A stretch of DNA of 64,000 nt from Candidatus Tritonobacter lacicola (GTDB taxonomy: Bacteria > Auribacterota > Tritonobacteria > Tritonobacterales > Tritonobacteraceae), in assembly GCA_030765135.1 (NCBI GenBank), contig JAVCDC010000145.1, positions 1 to 64,000 of the forward strand, in the 5' to 3' direction. Shown piece after piece: positions 18,748 through 28,003 of this stretch. Below the pieces are notes generated by a model that saw only the letters and a program-made list of their open reading frames with translations, was not told the DNA's origin and ran no database searches. Position 1 is the first letter of the stretch. The number at the start of each line of letters is the position of its first letter. A program made the position numbers and the translations under genes.

Positions 18748-20229
18748 TCATGGCTTTTTGTTCAGTATGACCCTGTCAACGAACTTCTTGGGTCCGCTCG
18801 CCGCGGGCGCGGCCATTTCTTCCTCGGTCTTTTTGAGCAGCTTCCTTTCCCTCTCCAAAATACCGTCGGACGGCGTCACTTTTCTCGGCGTGAGCAGGAC
18901 AACTATCTCGGACGTCTTCTTCACGTCGATCTCGTGCCGGAAGAAATAACCCAGCATCGGTATCGCGCCGAGAATCGGCACGCGATCGTCCATCTTGGTT
19001 ACCTCATCCTTCCGCAAGCCAGAAAGGGTGAACAGTTCCCCGTCCATCAAGACCACATTAGCCGTTGTCGACCTCGTATTGATAATCGGTGTGCTGCTGG
19101 CCGCCCAGCCCATCAAGCTGTGGACCACCGCGTCGATCTCAAGCGACAATGAATGGGTGCCGATAATGGGCGTAATAATAAGTTCAATGCCCGTCTGGGC
19201 CTGCTTGTTCAGCGGCTCATCCGACGTGGAGTACGCCGTGTAGCTGATATTGTCCAGCGATGCGATTATCGCCTTCTGGCCGTTCATGGCGACAACGGTC
19301 GGGCGAGACAGCACTCGCGCCCTGCCGGTCCGGACCATGAAGTTGATCATGTTCGCCACCGCCTTCGGACGCATACCGCTGAGGTCCAGGCTTTGCGCCA
19401 AGTACTTCATTGTTCCTATCGTGTCTCCGGTTGCCGCTCGCGGTGCGTGGTCCTTCCCCCGCTCGAAGTCGAAGCTCATGTTGACTTCCTCGGGAAGACC
19501 CTCTTTCCACTGGTCAAGAGCAAGGCCGAAATTGAAGTCGCTATCCATTTCTATTTCAACAATCTGTACTTCGATGCGCACCATCTCCGGGGGCACGTCG
19601 AAGTCCTCAAGGTCGCTCAGCGCCCCCTGGTAATAGCTGGGCACATCACAGATGTGGAGCACATTAATCTCATCATCGGCATAGGCCGAGCCTATCGGGC
19701 TCAGGTCTCTGGCTACGATGAACTTTGCGACCTCCGAGGCAAGGCGGTGTTTCATCTTGTAATTTATGGACGGCTTACCGTTATTATCGTAATTCGTGCC
19801 CTCCTGGTCGAGAGTACTAATCACAGTCTCGAGATAGGGAAACTGGAATATCGGCGCTGTAATGACAAGGTAGTTAACGCCGGTTACCGTATTAACGGAC
19901 AGGTCTATCTGTCCGTTCTCCTTTGCCACGGTCGTCAGAAGGAACTCCCAGAGTTCCGAGCCGATATCGTGTTTCAATTTGTATATCTTGCAGATAAAAT
20001 CCGTGTCATCCTCGGTGTCGATGACCTTGATAGCAGAGCCCCTTGCCGGAGCAGAAGGAATGGCATTGTAGTAGAGGTCGCCGTCCTCGAATGCCTTTAT
20101 GCCTCCCTTCGGCGGTTTGCCCTGTGCATCAACATCAACATTGAGGCGCACTTCAGTAGTAACCTCGCCATACACAGTTACGCTGAAAACCATGAAAGCC
20201 GACAACGCGCTTAATAAAATTCTCTTCAT
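18748..20229 (-). CDS. Type II/III secretion secretin-like protein (GspD family)
   Basis: VRIEVQIVEIEMDSDFNFGL, ARVLSRPTVVAMNGQKAII, DRVPILGAIPMLGYFFRHEIDVKKTSEIVVLLTPRKV. Confidence 0.88.
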   Translation of the reverse strand: MKRILLSALSAFMVFSVTVYGEVTTEVRLNVDVDAQGKPPKGGIKAFEDGDLYYNAIPSAPARGSAIKVIDTEDDTDFICKIYKLKHDIGSELWEFLLTTVAKENGQIDLSVNTVTGVNYLVITAPIFQFPYLETVISTLDQEGTNYDNNGKPSINYKMKHRLASEVAKFIVARDLSPIGSAYADDEINVLHICDVPSYYQGALSDLEDFDVPPEMVRIEVQIVEIEMDSDFNFGLALDQWKEGLPEEVNMSFDFERGKDHAPRAATGDTIGTMKYLAQSLDLSGMRPKAVANMINFMVRTGRARVLSRPTVVAMNGQKAIIASLDNISYTAYSTSDEPLNKQAQTGIELIITPIIGTHSLSLEIDAVVHSLMGWAASSTPIINTRSTTANVVLMDGELFTLSGLRKDEVTKMDDRVPILGAIPMLGYFFRHEIDVKKTSEIVVLLTPRKVTPSDGILERERKLLKKTEEEMAAPAASGPKKFVDRVILNKKP

Positions 20230-20306
20230 AGTACTGCTCCTCTTTCTCGCTGTTTATAGAACCAGCACCTGAAATAATACGCAACCATATCATCCCCCCC
20301 TGGGAA

Positions 20307-20771
20307 TCACTCTTCCCCCATTCGGGAGGAGGGGATATTTGGAATGGGCGGATATACCTGCAAGACGGATTTAATATTATCAAGGCCTAACTTGTAATCA
20401 ACTCGCACATCTCCTATGATCGCTTTTCCCACCAGGTATTCAATATCACCCCTCATCTTAAGGCTGCCTGTCATGGACCTGCCATTGATCAGGGTTATCA
20501 TCCAATTTTTTTTGTCCACCCTCTCCACGCCTGCTATTAAACCTAAATCTATTCTCAACTCCGTCTCGCCCTCCACAAGAACGAGGTTGTTCACACGCTT
20601 GTTTCTCCTGCCCTCGATAAGGAAACTCAGGTCGGTCACTTTCGTCTTCGTTCCATCAATATCCGTTATCTCCGATACTACTTTACAAGGGACGGGTTCC
20701 TCGGCCGCCAAAGCCCCGTTAATTCCCATACTAACGACAGCCAACGCAATAAAGAAAAGATATACTTTCAT
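20307..20771 (-). CDS. Hypothetical exported protein
   Basis: Signal peptide MKVYLFFIALAVVSMGINGALAAEE; same strand, just downstream of the secretin-like gene. Confidence 0.6.
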   Translation of the reverse strand: MKVYLFFIALAVVSMGINGALAAEEPVPCKVVSEITDIDGTKTKVTDLSFLIEGRRNKRVNNLVLVEGETELRIDLGLIAGVERVDKKNWMITLINGRSMTGSLKMRGDIEYLVGKAIIGDVRVDYKLGLDNIKSVLQVYPPIPNIPSSRMGEE

Positions 20772-20866
20772 CAGATGCCTCCCTAATGTTATTATGCGTT
20801 CCCAAGGCTACAGCGAATTCCGGCTCTTTTTGCCTCCTGCCCGCTTCATTCCTCCTCTCGCTGCTT

Positions 20867-21751
20867 CTATGAGGATAGTACCGCCCAGGCGGGCTTCCTG
20901 AAAAGACCGATTATTATAGGCGCAGCGCACATGACAAGTATTCCTATTACTAAGAACGCCTCGTAGAAAAAGACGCTGCCGGTTTCAATCTGTGACGGGG
21001 GGAAGAAACCGACGGCAAACGCGAACATTGCCCCCAGAATGCCCACACCTCCCACCAGCCACATTCCGAAGTTTCCCAGCGGGACCCTGTAGGCCCGTAT
21101 CACATCCGGCCGGGAGTAACGCAAACGGATGGCCGAGCAATAGAGCAGTATATACATTATCAGGTAAAGAAGCACGCAGAGGGCCGAGAGTATCCAGTAG
21201 GAGCTGCTGACGTTTGGCATGAGCAGGAAGATAAAGGCCAGTACCGTGACGATGCCGCCCTGAACAATGAGAATGTGGGTGGGCACACCCTCTCTGTTCA
21301 CATACTGGAGGAATGGGGGAAGGTGGCCGTCCTCGGCGGTGGTATAGAGACCTTTACTCGGTCCGACAATCCAGGTGCTCAACTCACCAAGGGAGCCGAG
21401 GGCGACAAAGAAAGCTATGAAAGAGAGGACGGTGGGAAACCAGATGACATTCTGAATCCACTGGAGCCAGATGGCCACAAATCCCAAGCGCTCTCCGAAC
21501 GCTTCCCTAACCCAGATATAGACACCGCCCGGTCCATGCGGCGGCCACCCGGTAGCCAGTTCCGCCGAGATAAGCGAGACCGGAATCAGAAAGACCAGCA
21601 CCGTCACCAGGTAATAGAAGATAAGCGAAAAACCTTCCTCGGCCATCATCGGCAGGCCGCGGAGTGTACAGATAACGGCCACGTTCATCATCGCCAGCGT
21701 AAAGACGCCGAGAGTTCTTTTCGGTTTTAGTTCGGCCGTTTCGCCGGTCAT
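20867..21751 (-). CDS. APC family amino-acid permease lacking the central TM region (internally deleted)
   Basis: N-terminal 110 aa and C-terminal half align to the 493-aa paralog at 23482-24963; about 190-200 aa between WIQNVIWFPTVL and AFFVALGSLGEL are missing. Confidence 0.8.
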   Translation of the reverse strand: MTGETAELKPKRTLGVFTLAMMNVAVICTLRGLPMMAEEGFSLIFYYLVTVLVFLIPVSLISAELATGWPPHGPGGVYIWVREAFGERLGFVAIWLQWIQNVIWFPTVLSFIAFFVALGSLGELSTWIVGPSKGLYTTAEDGHLPPFLQYVNREGVPTHILIVQGGIVTVLAFIFLLMPNVSSSYWILSALCVLLYLIMYILLYCSAIRLRYSRPDVIRAYRVPLGNFGMWLVGGVGILGAMFAFAVGFFPPSQIETGSVFFYEAFLVIGILVMCAAPIIIGLFRKPAWAVLSS

Positions 21752-21853
21752 CTTACATCTCCACGTTGCAGTTCTTAAGACCCCCGGGACGCGCTTGGTC
21801 CTCCCCTGATTCCTCTTTTCCCCAATCTGCGTGGGAATAAACCTGCCGCAGTT

Positions 21854-21880
21854 TCGTTACGATGCCTGGCATCGTAACGA
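21854..21880. promoter_or_regulatory. 27-bp perfect palindrome, candidate operator
   Basis: TCGTTACGATGCC-T-GGCATCGTAACGA upstream of the short APC permease. Confidence 0.55.
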
Positions 21881-22013
21881 GAGGGGATCTCTCCGCGAAG
21901 AAGCACCTTCCGCGAAAACGTGCAGTGGTCTTTAGAACCCTGACCCACCACCTGCCGGGGGAAACATCCGGATTGCCAGCGAAATCCGCCGGCTTTCGTG
22001 GGTAAGCCGGATT

Positions 22014-23420
22014 TCAGCAGTGCTTGAATGTCCCCTTGCCTTTTTCCCTCTTCTTCGCCTTGTGCCCCGGGTGCGAGGCGTAAAACTCAAGCGCCCGGCG
22101 TATATCATTAAGGAGAAGGTCGGCCATGTCGCGGCTGAAGCCCTCTTTGACGACGACACGCTGGACGGTGAGATCCTCGCGGTTTTTCGGCATCGTGTAG
22201 GCGGGGACCAGCCAGCCGCGGTCGCGGATCCTTTCCGCCAGGTCGAAGAGGGTGAAGTTGGTCTCCTTCTTCAGCTTCCAGCAGAAGACCGGGATGTCGC
22301 TGCCGTCGGTGATCAGCTCGAAAGGCCCCAGCTTGGCGATCTCTCCCGACAGGTAAAGGGCGACGTCCTGGCAGGACTGCTGGATGCGCCGGTACCCGTC
22401 CCGGCCCAGGCGCAGGAAGTTGTAGTACTGTGCCACGATCTGGTTGCCGGGGCGGGAAAAGTTGATAGCGAAGGTAGGCATCTCTCCCCCGAGGTAGTTG
22501 ACGTAAAAGATCAGGTCCTCCGGCAGTTCCTCCCGGTCCCTCCAGACCACCCAGCCCACGCCCGGGTAGACCAGGCCGTACTTATGGCCCGAAGCGTTGA
22601 TCGACTTCACCCACTTGAGGCGAAAATCCCACTCCAGGTCGGTCTGAATAAAAGGGGCAATGAAGCCGCCGCTGGCCCCGTCGATATGGATGGGGATTTC
22701 CCACCCGGTCTTGCGATTCAGCTCGTCCAGGGCGTCGTTGATCTCCTTGACCGGCTCGTACTCACCGGTAAAGGTGGTCCCCATGATGCCGACGATCCCG
22801 ATCGTGTTCTCATCGCAGAGTTTCATCGCCTCTTCGGCATTGAGGCAGAAGCGGTCACCCTCCATCGGGACCTGGCGGGGCTCGATATCCCAGTAGCGGC
22901 AGAACTTATCCCAGCAGATCTGGACATTGATCCCCATTACCAGGTTCGGCCTGTCGTCCGGCTTTCCCTTCGCCTTCATCCGCTCCCGCCACTTCCATTT
23001 CATTGCCATCCCCCCCAGCATGCAGGCCTCGCTGGAGCCGATCGTCGAGCAGCCGACGGTGTTGGCGGCGTCCGGGGCGTGCCAGAGGTCCGCCAGGATG
23101 TTGACGCAGCGCATCTCCAGCTCGGCGGTCTGGGGGTACTCGTCCTTGTCGATCATGTTCTTGTCGAAGGTCTCCGCCATCAGCTGCCGGGCCTCCGGCT
23201 CCATCCAGGTGGTGACGAATGTGGCCAGGTTGAGCCGGGAGTTGCCGTCGAGCATCAGCTCGTCGTGGACCACGTTGTAGGCCGTCCGCGGCAACATCTC
23301 CACTTCCGGGATCTTGTACTTCGGGACGGTCGTGGTCAAGGCCCGCGCCGCGTAGGTCGGCGTGAGGACAGCGTCCTCGGGCCGCATTTTACTATGATCT
23401 ACTTTCTTGTGAAGAATCAT
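22014..23420 (-). CDS. gadB: Glutamate decarboxylase
   Basis: PLP site SINASGHKYGLVYPGVGWVVWR; HIDGASGGFIAPF; length 468 aa; ends GTFKHC. Confidence 0.95.
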   Translation of the reverse strand: MILHKKVDHSKMRPEDAVLTPTYAARALTTTVPKYKIPEVEMLPRTAYNVVHDELMLDGNSRLNLATFVTTWMEPEARQLMAETFDKNMIDKDEYPQTAELEMRCVNILADLWHAPDAANTVGCSTIGSSEACMLGGMAMKWKWRERMKAKGKPDDRPNLVMGINVQICWDKFCRYWDIEPRQVPMEGDRFCLNAEEAMKLCDENTIGIVGIMGTTFTGEYEPVKEINDALDELNRKTGWEIPIHIDGASGGFIAPFIQTDLEWDFRLKWVKSINASGHKYGLVYPGVGWVVWRDREELPEDLIFYVNYLGGEMPTFAINFSRPGNQIVAQYYNFLRLGRDGYRRIQQSCQDVALYLSGEIAKLGPFELITDGSDIPVFCWKLKKETNFTLFDLAERIRDRGWLVPAYTMPKNREDLTVQRVVVKEGFSRDMADLLLNDIRRALEFYASHPGHKAKKREKGKGTFKHC

Positions 23421-23481
23421 CTTTCCCTCCCTCCTTTGAGTAGGTTATGTTTTTCTTTTCTGCCAGGCTTTGGCAGGTATG

Positions 23482-24963
23482 TCATTGCGCGTTTGCCGCA
23501 GTACCGCTTTCATTCGAAACCTGGCGCCACTGCGGTTTTTTAAACGAATTTATCAAAAACGGCAGACCCACGAATATAATCAAACCGCCTGAAACAAGCC
23601 CCACATAAAGTGTGGGATTGCCTACCGGCAGGTTGCTCGGCGGGAAAAAACCGACAACAAGAGAGAAACAAACTCCGATCAAACCGATTCCGGCAACAAC
23701 ACAGACGCCGAAAATTCCACCCGGAATTTTGTAGGAACGGGGCAGGTCCGGCCGGGCTATCCGCAGTTTGATAGCCGCGGCATACATCAGAATATACATC
23801 ACCAGATACACGGTAATTGTCATAGCGGACAGAAGGAAAAATGCCACACTTACATTGTCCATAATAAAGTAGAGGCAAGCCAATATTGAAACAATAACTC
23901 CCTGGATTAAGAGTATATTGATCTGCATTCCGCTTTTATTTGTTTTTGCCATAAATGGCGGTATTTCGCCCTGTTTCGCTGTTTCAAGCAAGCCTCTACT
24001 GGGTCCGCTTATCCACGACATTACTCCCCCGATAGCGCCGAAAGCGGTTAATAAAGCTATTATCGGGGTCAGAAAACCGAGATGGAATTTATCCAGCAAG
24101 TCCTTGAAGGCCTGCATAACACCAGCGGTAAGACTAATTTTATTAGCAGGAAGCACGGTCGCAATTGCGAGTGACCCCAGCAGGAAAATTGCAAATATAA
24201 TACCCATTGCTATAAACATACTTACAGGAAATTGCTTGGCGGGATTTTCGAGTTCGTTGGCATGCACAGCGTGCACTTCAACGCCGGCAAACAGCAAAAT
24301 AATTCCGGCAAGAAAAGCGATACTTCCCAGCCCGGTAATGTGAGGGAAGAAGCTGGGATGGGGATGTTCTCCGAGTGCTTTTTCCGCAGTGGCAACCGCA
24401 GGGGAGGCTTCCATAAAACAAATTGGATTCCCCTGGGAGATCCAGATAATCGCGAGTACTATTATAATAATCCCCGGCAGTATAGTACCGACAAGCACAC
24501 CATATTGTGTAACCTTGCTGACGACGGATGTCCCGATCAAAGCGATAAGAGTGGCCAACCAGTAACAGATAAGAATGACTATTCCGGTATAGAGCCCTTT
24601 GTTCGCCAGTCCCGGGGCCATAACGACATATGCCAAAACCCCGGCAGCAAAAGCCAGAGTAGTAGGATACCACACCACGTTTTGGATCCATTGCAGCCAT
24701 ATTGCTGTAAATCCCCAACGGGAACCGAATGCTTCCTTGACCCAGGTGTACACTCCCCCGCCTTTTTTACTGAACGCGCCTCCAAGTTCCGCAGCAACAA
24801 GCGAGGCCGGTAGAAGAAACATTATTACGGCGAAAAGAATATAGGCAAGCATAGAAAGTCCCTCTTTCGCCATCATCGGCAACCCTCGCAGACTGGTAAC
24901 CACGGCAGCTACCGTCATCATACTGAGAGTGAAAACAGTTATCTTTTTCGTGCCCTTTTCCAT
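23482..24963 (-). CDS. gadC: Glutamate/GABA antiporter-like APC permease
   Basis: FTLSMMTVAAVVTSLRGLPMMAKEGLSMLAYI; ISGPSRGLLETAKQGEIPPFM; adjacent to gadB. Confidence 0.88.
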   Translation of the reverse strand: MEKGTKKITVFTLSMMTVAAVVTSLRGLPMMAKEGLSMLAYILFAVIMFLLPASLVAAELGGAFSKKGGGVYTWVKEAFGSRWGFTAIWLQWIQNVVWYPTTLAFAAGVLAYVVMAPGLANKGLYTGIVILICYWLATLIALIGTSVVSKVTQYGVLVGTILPGIIIIVLAIIWISQGNPICFMEASPAVATAEKALGEHPHPSFFPHITGLGSIAFLAGIILLFAGVEVHAVHANELENPAKQFPVSMFIAMGIIFAIFLLGSLAIATVLPANKISLTAGVMQAFKDLLDKFHLGFLTPIIALLTAFGAIGGVMSWISGPSRGLLETAKQGEIPPFMAKTNKSGMQINILLIQGVIVSILACLYFIMDNVSVAFFLLSAMTITVYLVMYILMYAAAIKLRIARPDLPRSYKIPGGIFGVCVVAGIGLIGVCFSLVVGFFPPSNLPVGNPTLYVGLVSGGLIIFVGLPFLINSFKKPQWRQVSNESGTAANAQ

Positions 24964-25142
24964 ATCTTCCCCTCCTTGTTATTTCATTTTCACACAAAAC
25001 TGCGGGATTATTTTTATTCTTTATTTACTTAAAATTGTAATTTCGAGATCGGTTCATGGAAAGAAAAATCCGCCAAATCCCTGCCCTGGTAGACAGGCGC
25101 GGTTTCAACCGGCTTCCGGTTCCGCATTTTCAGTCCGCCCCA

Positions 25143-26300
25143 TCACTTCTCCCTGTGCTCGTAGCCCCCGGTGTACGACGGGTAGGTGTATTCGCCCTTC
25201 AAGAAATCAGTTTTCAGGTTTACATCAGTGGCGCCGATATTCAGGAAATCCACCGTGGGGGAAATCAGTTCCTCGTACTGCTTCGGACGCCGGTCCTTGA
25301 GGTAGTAGTACTTCGGCGCCGGGTGGGTCATCCCGTAGTATGCGGGGAGGCAGTCAGCGACGAGGAGCGTGTCCTGCTGATGGGAGGCCTCGACGATTAC
25401 GTCCCCGTGCGGCCCGCAGACTATGGAGTTCCCCCCGTAATGCCACTCGTCCTTGCCCCGCTGCTCGTAGCCGCAGCGGTTGGCGTAGGCGAAGAAGATA
25501 TTGTTGGCGTAGGCGTAGGCCGGAAATAAAAGCCGGGCAACATCGGGATAGGGTACCTTGCTCCGTTCACCGTTGGGCAGGGTGTAATAATTGTCGGCGG
25601 CGGTCGGACCGACGATCAGCTTCGCCCCCTTGAGCGCCAGGATGCGCGCGAGCTCGGGAAACTCGCACTCGTAGCAGTTGAGAACCCCCACCGGGAAACC
25701 GAAGATCGCGTGGACAGGGTAGTTGCTGTTCCCGAAGCTCCAGTTATCACGCTCCTGCTGGCCGTAGAGGTGTGTCTTATTATAGCTATCGAGGAGCTCA
25801 CCCTTCTCGCTGATGACCGCGATGCTATCGTAATACTTCATGCTCACGTCGGGCTCTTTGACCTTCTCCGCGTAGGGGACGATAAGGGCCATGTTGTTAT
25901 TCTTGGCAATCTCGCGGGCTTTGGTAATGCTGGGGCCGTCCTTGAATTCCGCGACCTCCTTCGCCGCCTCGGGACTCAGCGTGTAACCCGGGACGTAGAG
26001 CTCGGGGAAGGCGAGGAGCTGCACGCCGTATTTCGTGGCGGTCTTGACCGCCTCCTCCAGGCGGGCCATGTTCTTCTCCGACGCCCCCTCCCCGCAGGCG
26101 GCCTGCGCCTGGTAGATACCAAGGCGGATGCCGGCTCCTTCCGGCGGGGTCCCGGGGTAGATCGAGGTCCGGACCTGGAGCTTCCGGTAGCTGTCAGTCA
26201 CCGATTTTCTATACCCCGGTGTGCCGTCGCATGATTCTTCCTGGGCAACCACCGGCAGAGCTACCAGTACGACCGTCAGCGCTGCCAGTACTCTCTTCAC
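25143..26300 (-). CDS. Exported carbon-nitrogen hydrolase (nitrilase superfamily)
   Basis: Signal peptide MKRVLAALTVVLVALPVVAQ; catalytic E-K-C: FPELYVPGY, NKTHLYGQQE, VLNCYECEFPE. Confidence 0.88.
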   Translation of the reverse strand: MKRVLAALTVVLVALPVVAQEESCDGTPGYRKSVTDSYRKLQVRTSIYPGTPPEGAGIRLGIYQAQAACGEGASEKNMARLEEAVKTATKYGVQLLAFPELYVPGYTLSPEAAKEVAEFKDGPSITKAREIAKNNNMALIVPYAEKVKEPDVSMKYYDSIAVISEKGELLDSYNKTHLYGQQERDNWSFGNSNYPVHAIFGFPVGVLNCYECEFPELARILALKGAKLIVGPTAADNYYTLPNGERSKVPYPDVARLLFPAYAYANNIFFAYANRCGYEQRGKDEWHYGGNSIVCGPHGDVIVEASHQQDTLLVADCLPAYYGMTHPAPKYYYLKDRRPKQYEELISPTVDFLNIGATDVNLKTDFLKGEYTYPSYTGGYEHREK

Positions 26301-26313
26301 TTCCTATCCTCCT

Positions 26314-27846
26314 TTACGGTTTGAGGGCTTTCTCTTCTTTCCCCCGGACCTTCTCGACCGCCAGGGTAAGGAAATTAACCAGGTAGGGAGTCCCCTGGTT
26401 ATAGTCTACCTTTACCTCCGCGTGAAACTGCTCGCCGTAGAGCATCCTCGATTTGCTCTTCAGCGTCTGGACATACCTTGATTTGGCCGTAATAACATAC
26501 TCTTCGGGCAGGGAAACGGGTGAGACCGCCCATCCGTGCACTTCGACAGCCGTGAAAGGGTTGGGAATGCCCTTGAAGATCGGGCGGTCTTCATATTCCT
26601 TTAAGATGGTTATCGGGTTCATCTTGATGTCTTCTTCGAGATCCAGGGAGGTGATGTCCGACCACCCCATGCTCCGCACAAAGGTGTAGCCGTGAGCTAT
26701 GCAGGTCGCCTGGTGGCCGAAGCATATGCCGAGCAGGGGGATGTCGGTTTCCCGTATGATTTCGAACTCACCGTTGTACTCGAACATCGGCAGGTTCTGC
26801 TGTCCCGCGTTGTCTCCACTGCAGATAATGGCGACGGGCTCCCTCTTCAGCTTCTTCAGCATATCCATCGACACCTCGTAATGTGGAACCGTCAAGGTCT
26901 CAAGCCCGAGGTCGAGCCCCTCCACGAACTTCGCGAGCTCGGTGAAGGTAAAACCGTTCATCTGGTTGCCGATGACCAGCACGTAGTCCTTCTCCGGGGG
27001 TTCCGGCACGGGGGGCTTCCCGGGAGAGTAGGGAATGAAGACATTGATCTGGGGGGCATAGCCGTACCACCTTTTAATCAGAAGCCGCAGGTAGCGGCAA
27101 GAGACGGGCTCTATATCGATGATGTTCCTGAAGGTGTCGTTTTTTTCTATATGCGTTCCCTCGATGTCCTTCCATGATCTCCCGTCGCTGCTCATCTGCC
27201 AGACGAAATCCCTGAGCCAACCGTCCTTGCCTCCGGATATGTTCGAAAGCATCCAGATTCGTGAGACTTCCGTCGTCCTGCCGAGGTCGAACTTCACCCA
27301 CGGCGTTGGATCGCCGGGAGGAGTCGAACGCCAGCACGTAACCTGGCCGGGGTCATCGATATCCACGATATTCTTCGGGTTTTCTCCGCTTGAAACCTCG
27401 ACCTTCCGTACGGGGACTCTCACCAGGTTCATGAAGGAATCATCGGAAGTTGTATCCAGATAAAAACGGGTCTGGCCCCAGGGCCCTTTTCCCCCGGTGG
27501 AGTCCACCGCCTGCGCGCGCCAGTAATACCGCGTTTTGTCAGCGAGCGCGTCTTTCTCCTCAACCCGCTTCTCGGTGATGTCCCGGTTTGTTTCGGGGAT
27601 GTTTCTATATTCGATCAAAGAGTCGCTGTCGAAAGTGGGGACTTTATCAACCTGATAGATGTAGGTTCGTTTGCCGCTTCCACCGGAAGCGTTCAATATC
27701 GACAGCAAGGGCCTTCTGTTCGTCGCGATTATGTCCCAACTGGGGTTGTTCGTTAAGCGGGGCGCGGTGAGCGGCTCCGAAGAGCCCCCGGCCACGCAAA
27801 AAACACTGACGGCGAAAACCAATAAATAGGGAAAAATCCGCTTCAT
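26314..27846 (-). CDS. Exported protein with FN3-like, F5/8 type C (discoidin) and class I glutamine amidotransferase domains
   Basis: Signal peptide; discoidin-like WVKFDLGRTTEVSRIWMLSNISG...SSDGRSWKDIEG...CRYLRLLI; GATase LLGICFGHQATC and EQFHAEV. Confidence 0.82.
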   Translation of the reverse strand: MKRIFPYLLVFAVSVFCVAGGSSEPLTAPRLTNNPSWDIIATNRRPLLSILNASGGSGKRTYIYQVDKVPTFDSDSLIEYRNIPETNRDITEKRVEEKDALADKTRYYWRAQAVDSTGGKGPWGQTRFYLDTTSDDSFMNLVRVPVRKVEVSSGENPKNIVDIDDPGQVTCWRSTPPGDPTPWVKFDLGRTTEVSRIWMLSNISGGKDGWLRDFVWQMSSDGRSWKDIEGTHIEKNDTFRNIIDIEPVSCRYLRLLIKRWYGYAPQINVFIPYSPGKPPVPEPPEKDYVLVIGNQMNGFTFTELAKFVEGLDLGLETLTVPHYEVSMDMLKKLKREPVAIICSGDNAGQQNLPMFEYNGEFEIIRETDIPLLGICFGHQATCIAHGYTFVRSMGWSDITSLDLEEDIKMNPITILKEYEDRPIFKGIPNPFTAVEVHGWAVSPVSLPEEYVITAKSRYVQTLKSKSRMLYGEQFHAEVKVDYNQGTPYLVNFLTLAVEKVRGKEEKALKP

Positions 27847-28003
27847 CGCACCCCCTTTTCGGTAAGGCAGCGGCCGAAGACAAGGCTCTCCTCGAACCTG
27901 CGTCTCCGCATTGAATATAATGTTAGTAACTAATTATCTATCAGGCAATAAATTTGCTTACTTCCTGCCTGCCGGCAGCAGGCGTTCGCGAATTCATTAA
28001 AGA

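Noticed and set aside
19153-20214. 353-aa plus-strand ORF
   Set aside because: Antisense to the well-supported secretin gene; no domain signals.
22020-23543. 507-aa plus-strand ORF antisense to gadB
   Set aside because: Shadow ORF opposite a highly conserved enzyme; Val/Leu/Arg/Asp-rich low-information translation.
25100-25125. AACCGGCTTCCGGTT short palindrome
   Set aside because: Short and consistent with chance in GC-rich DNA; no T-tract and no flanking symmetry.
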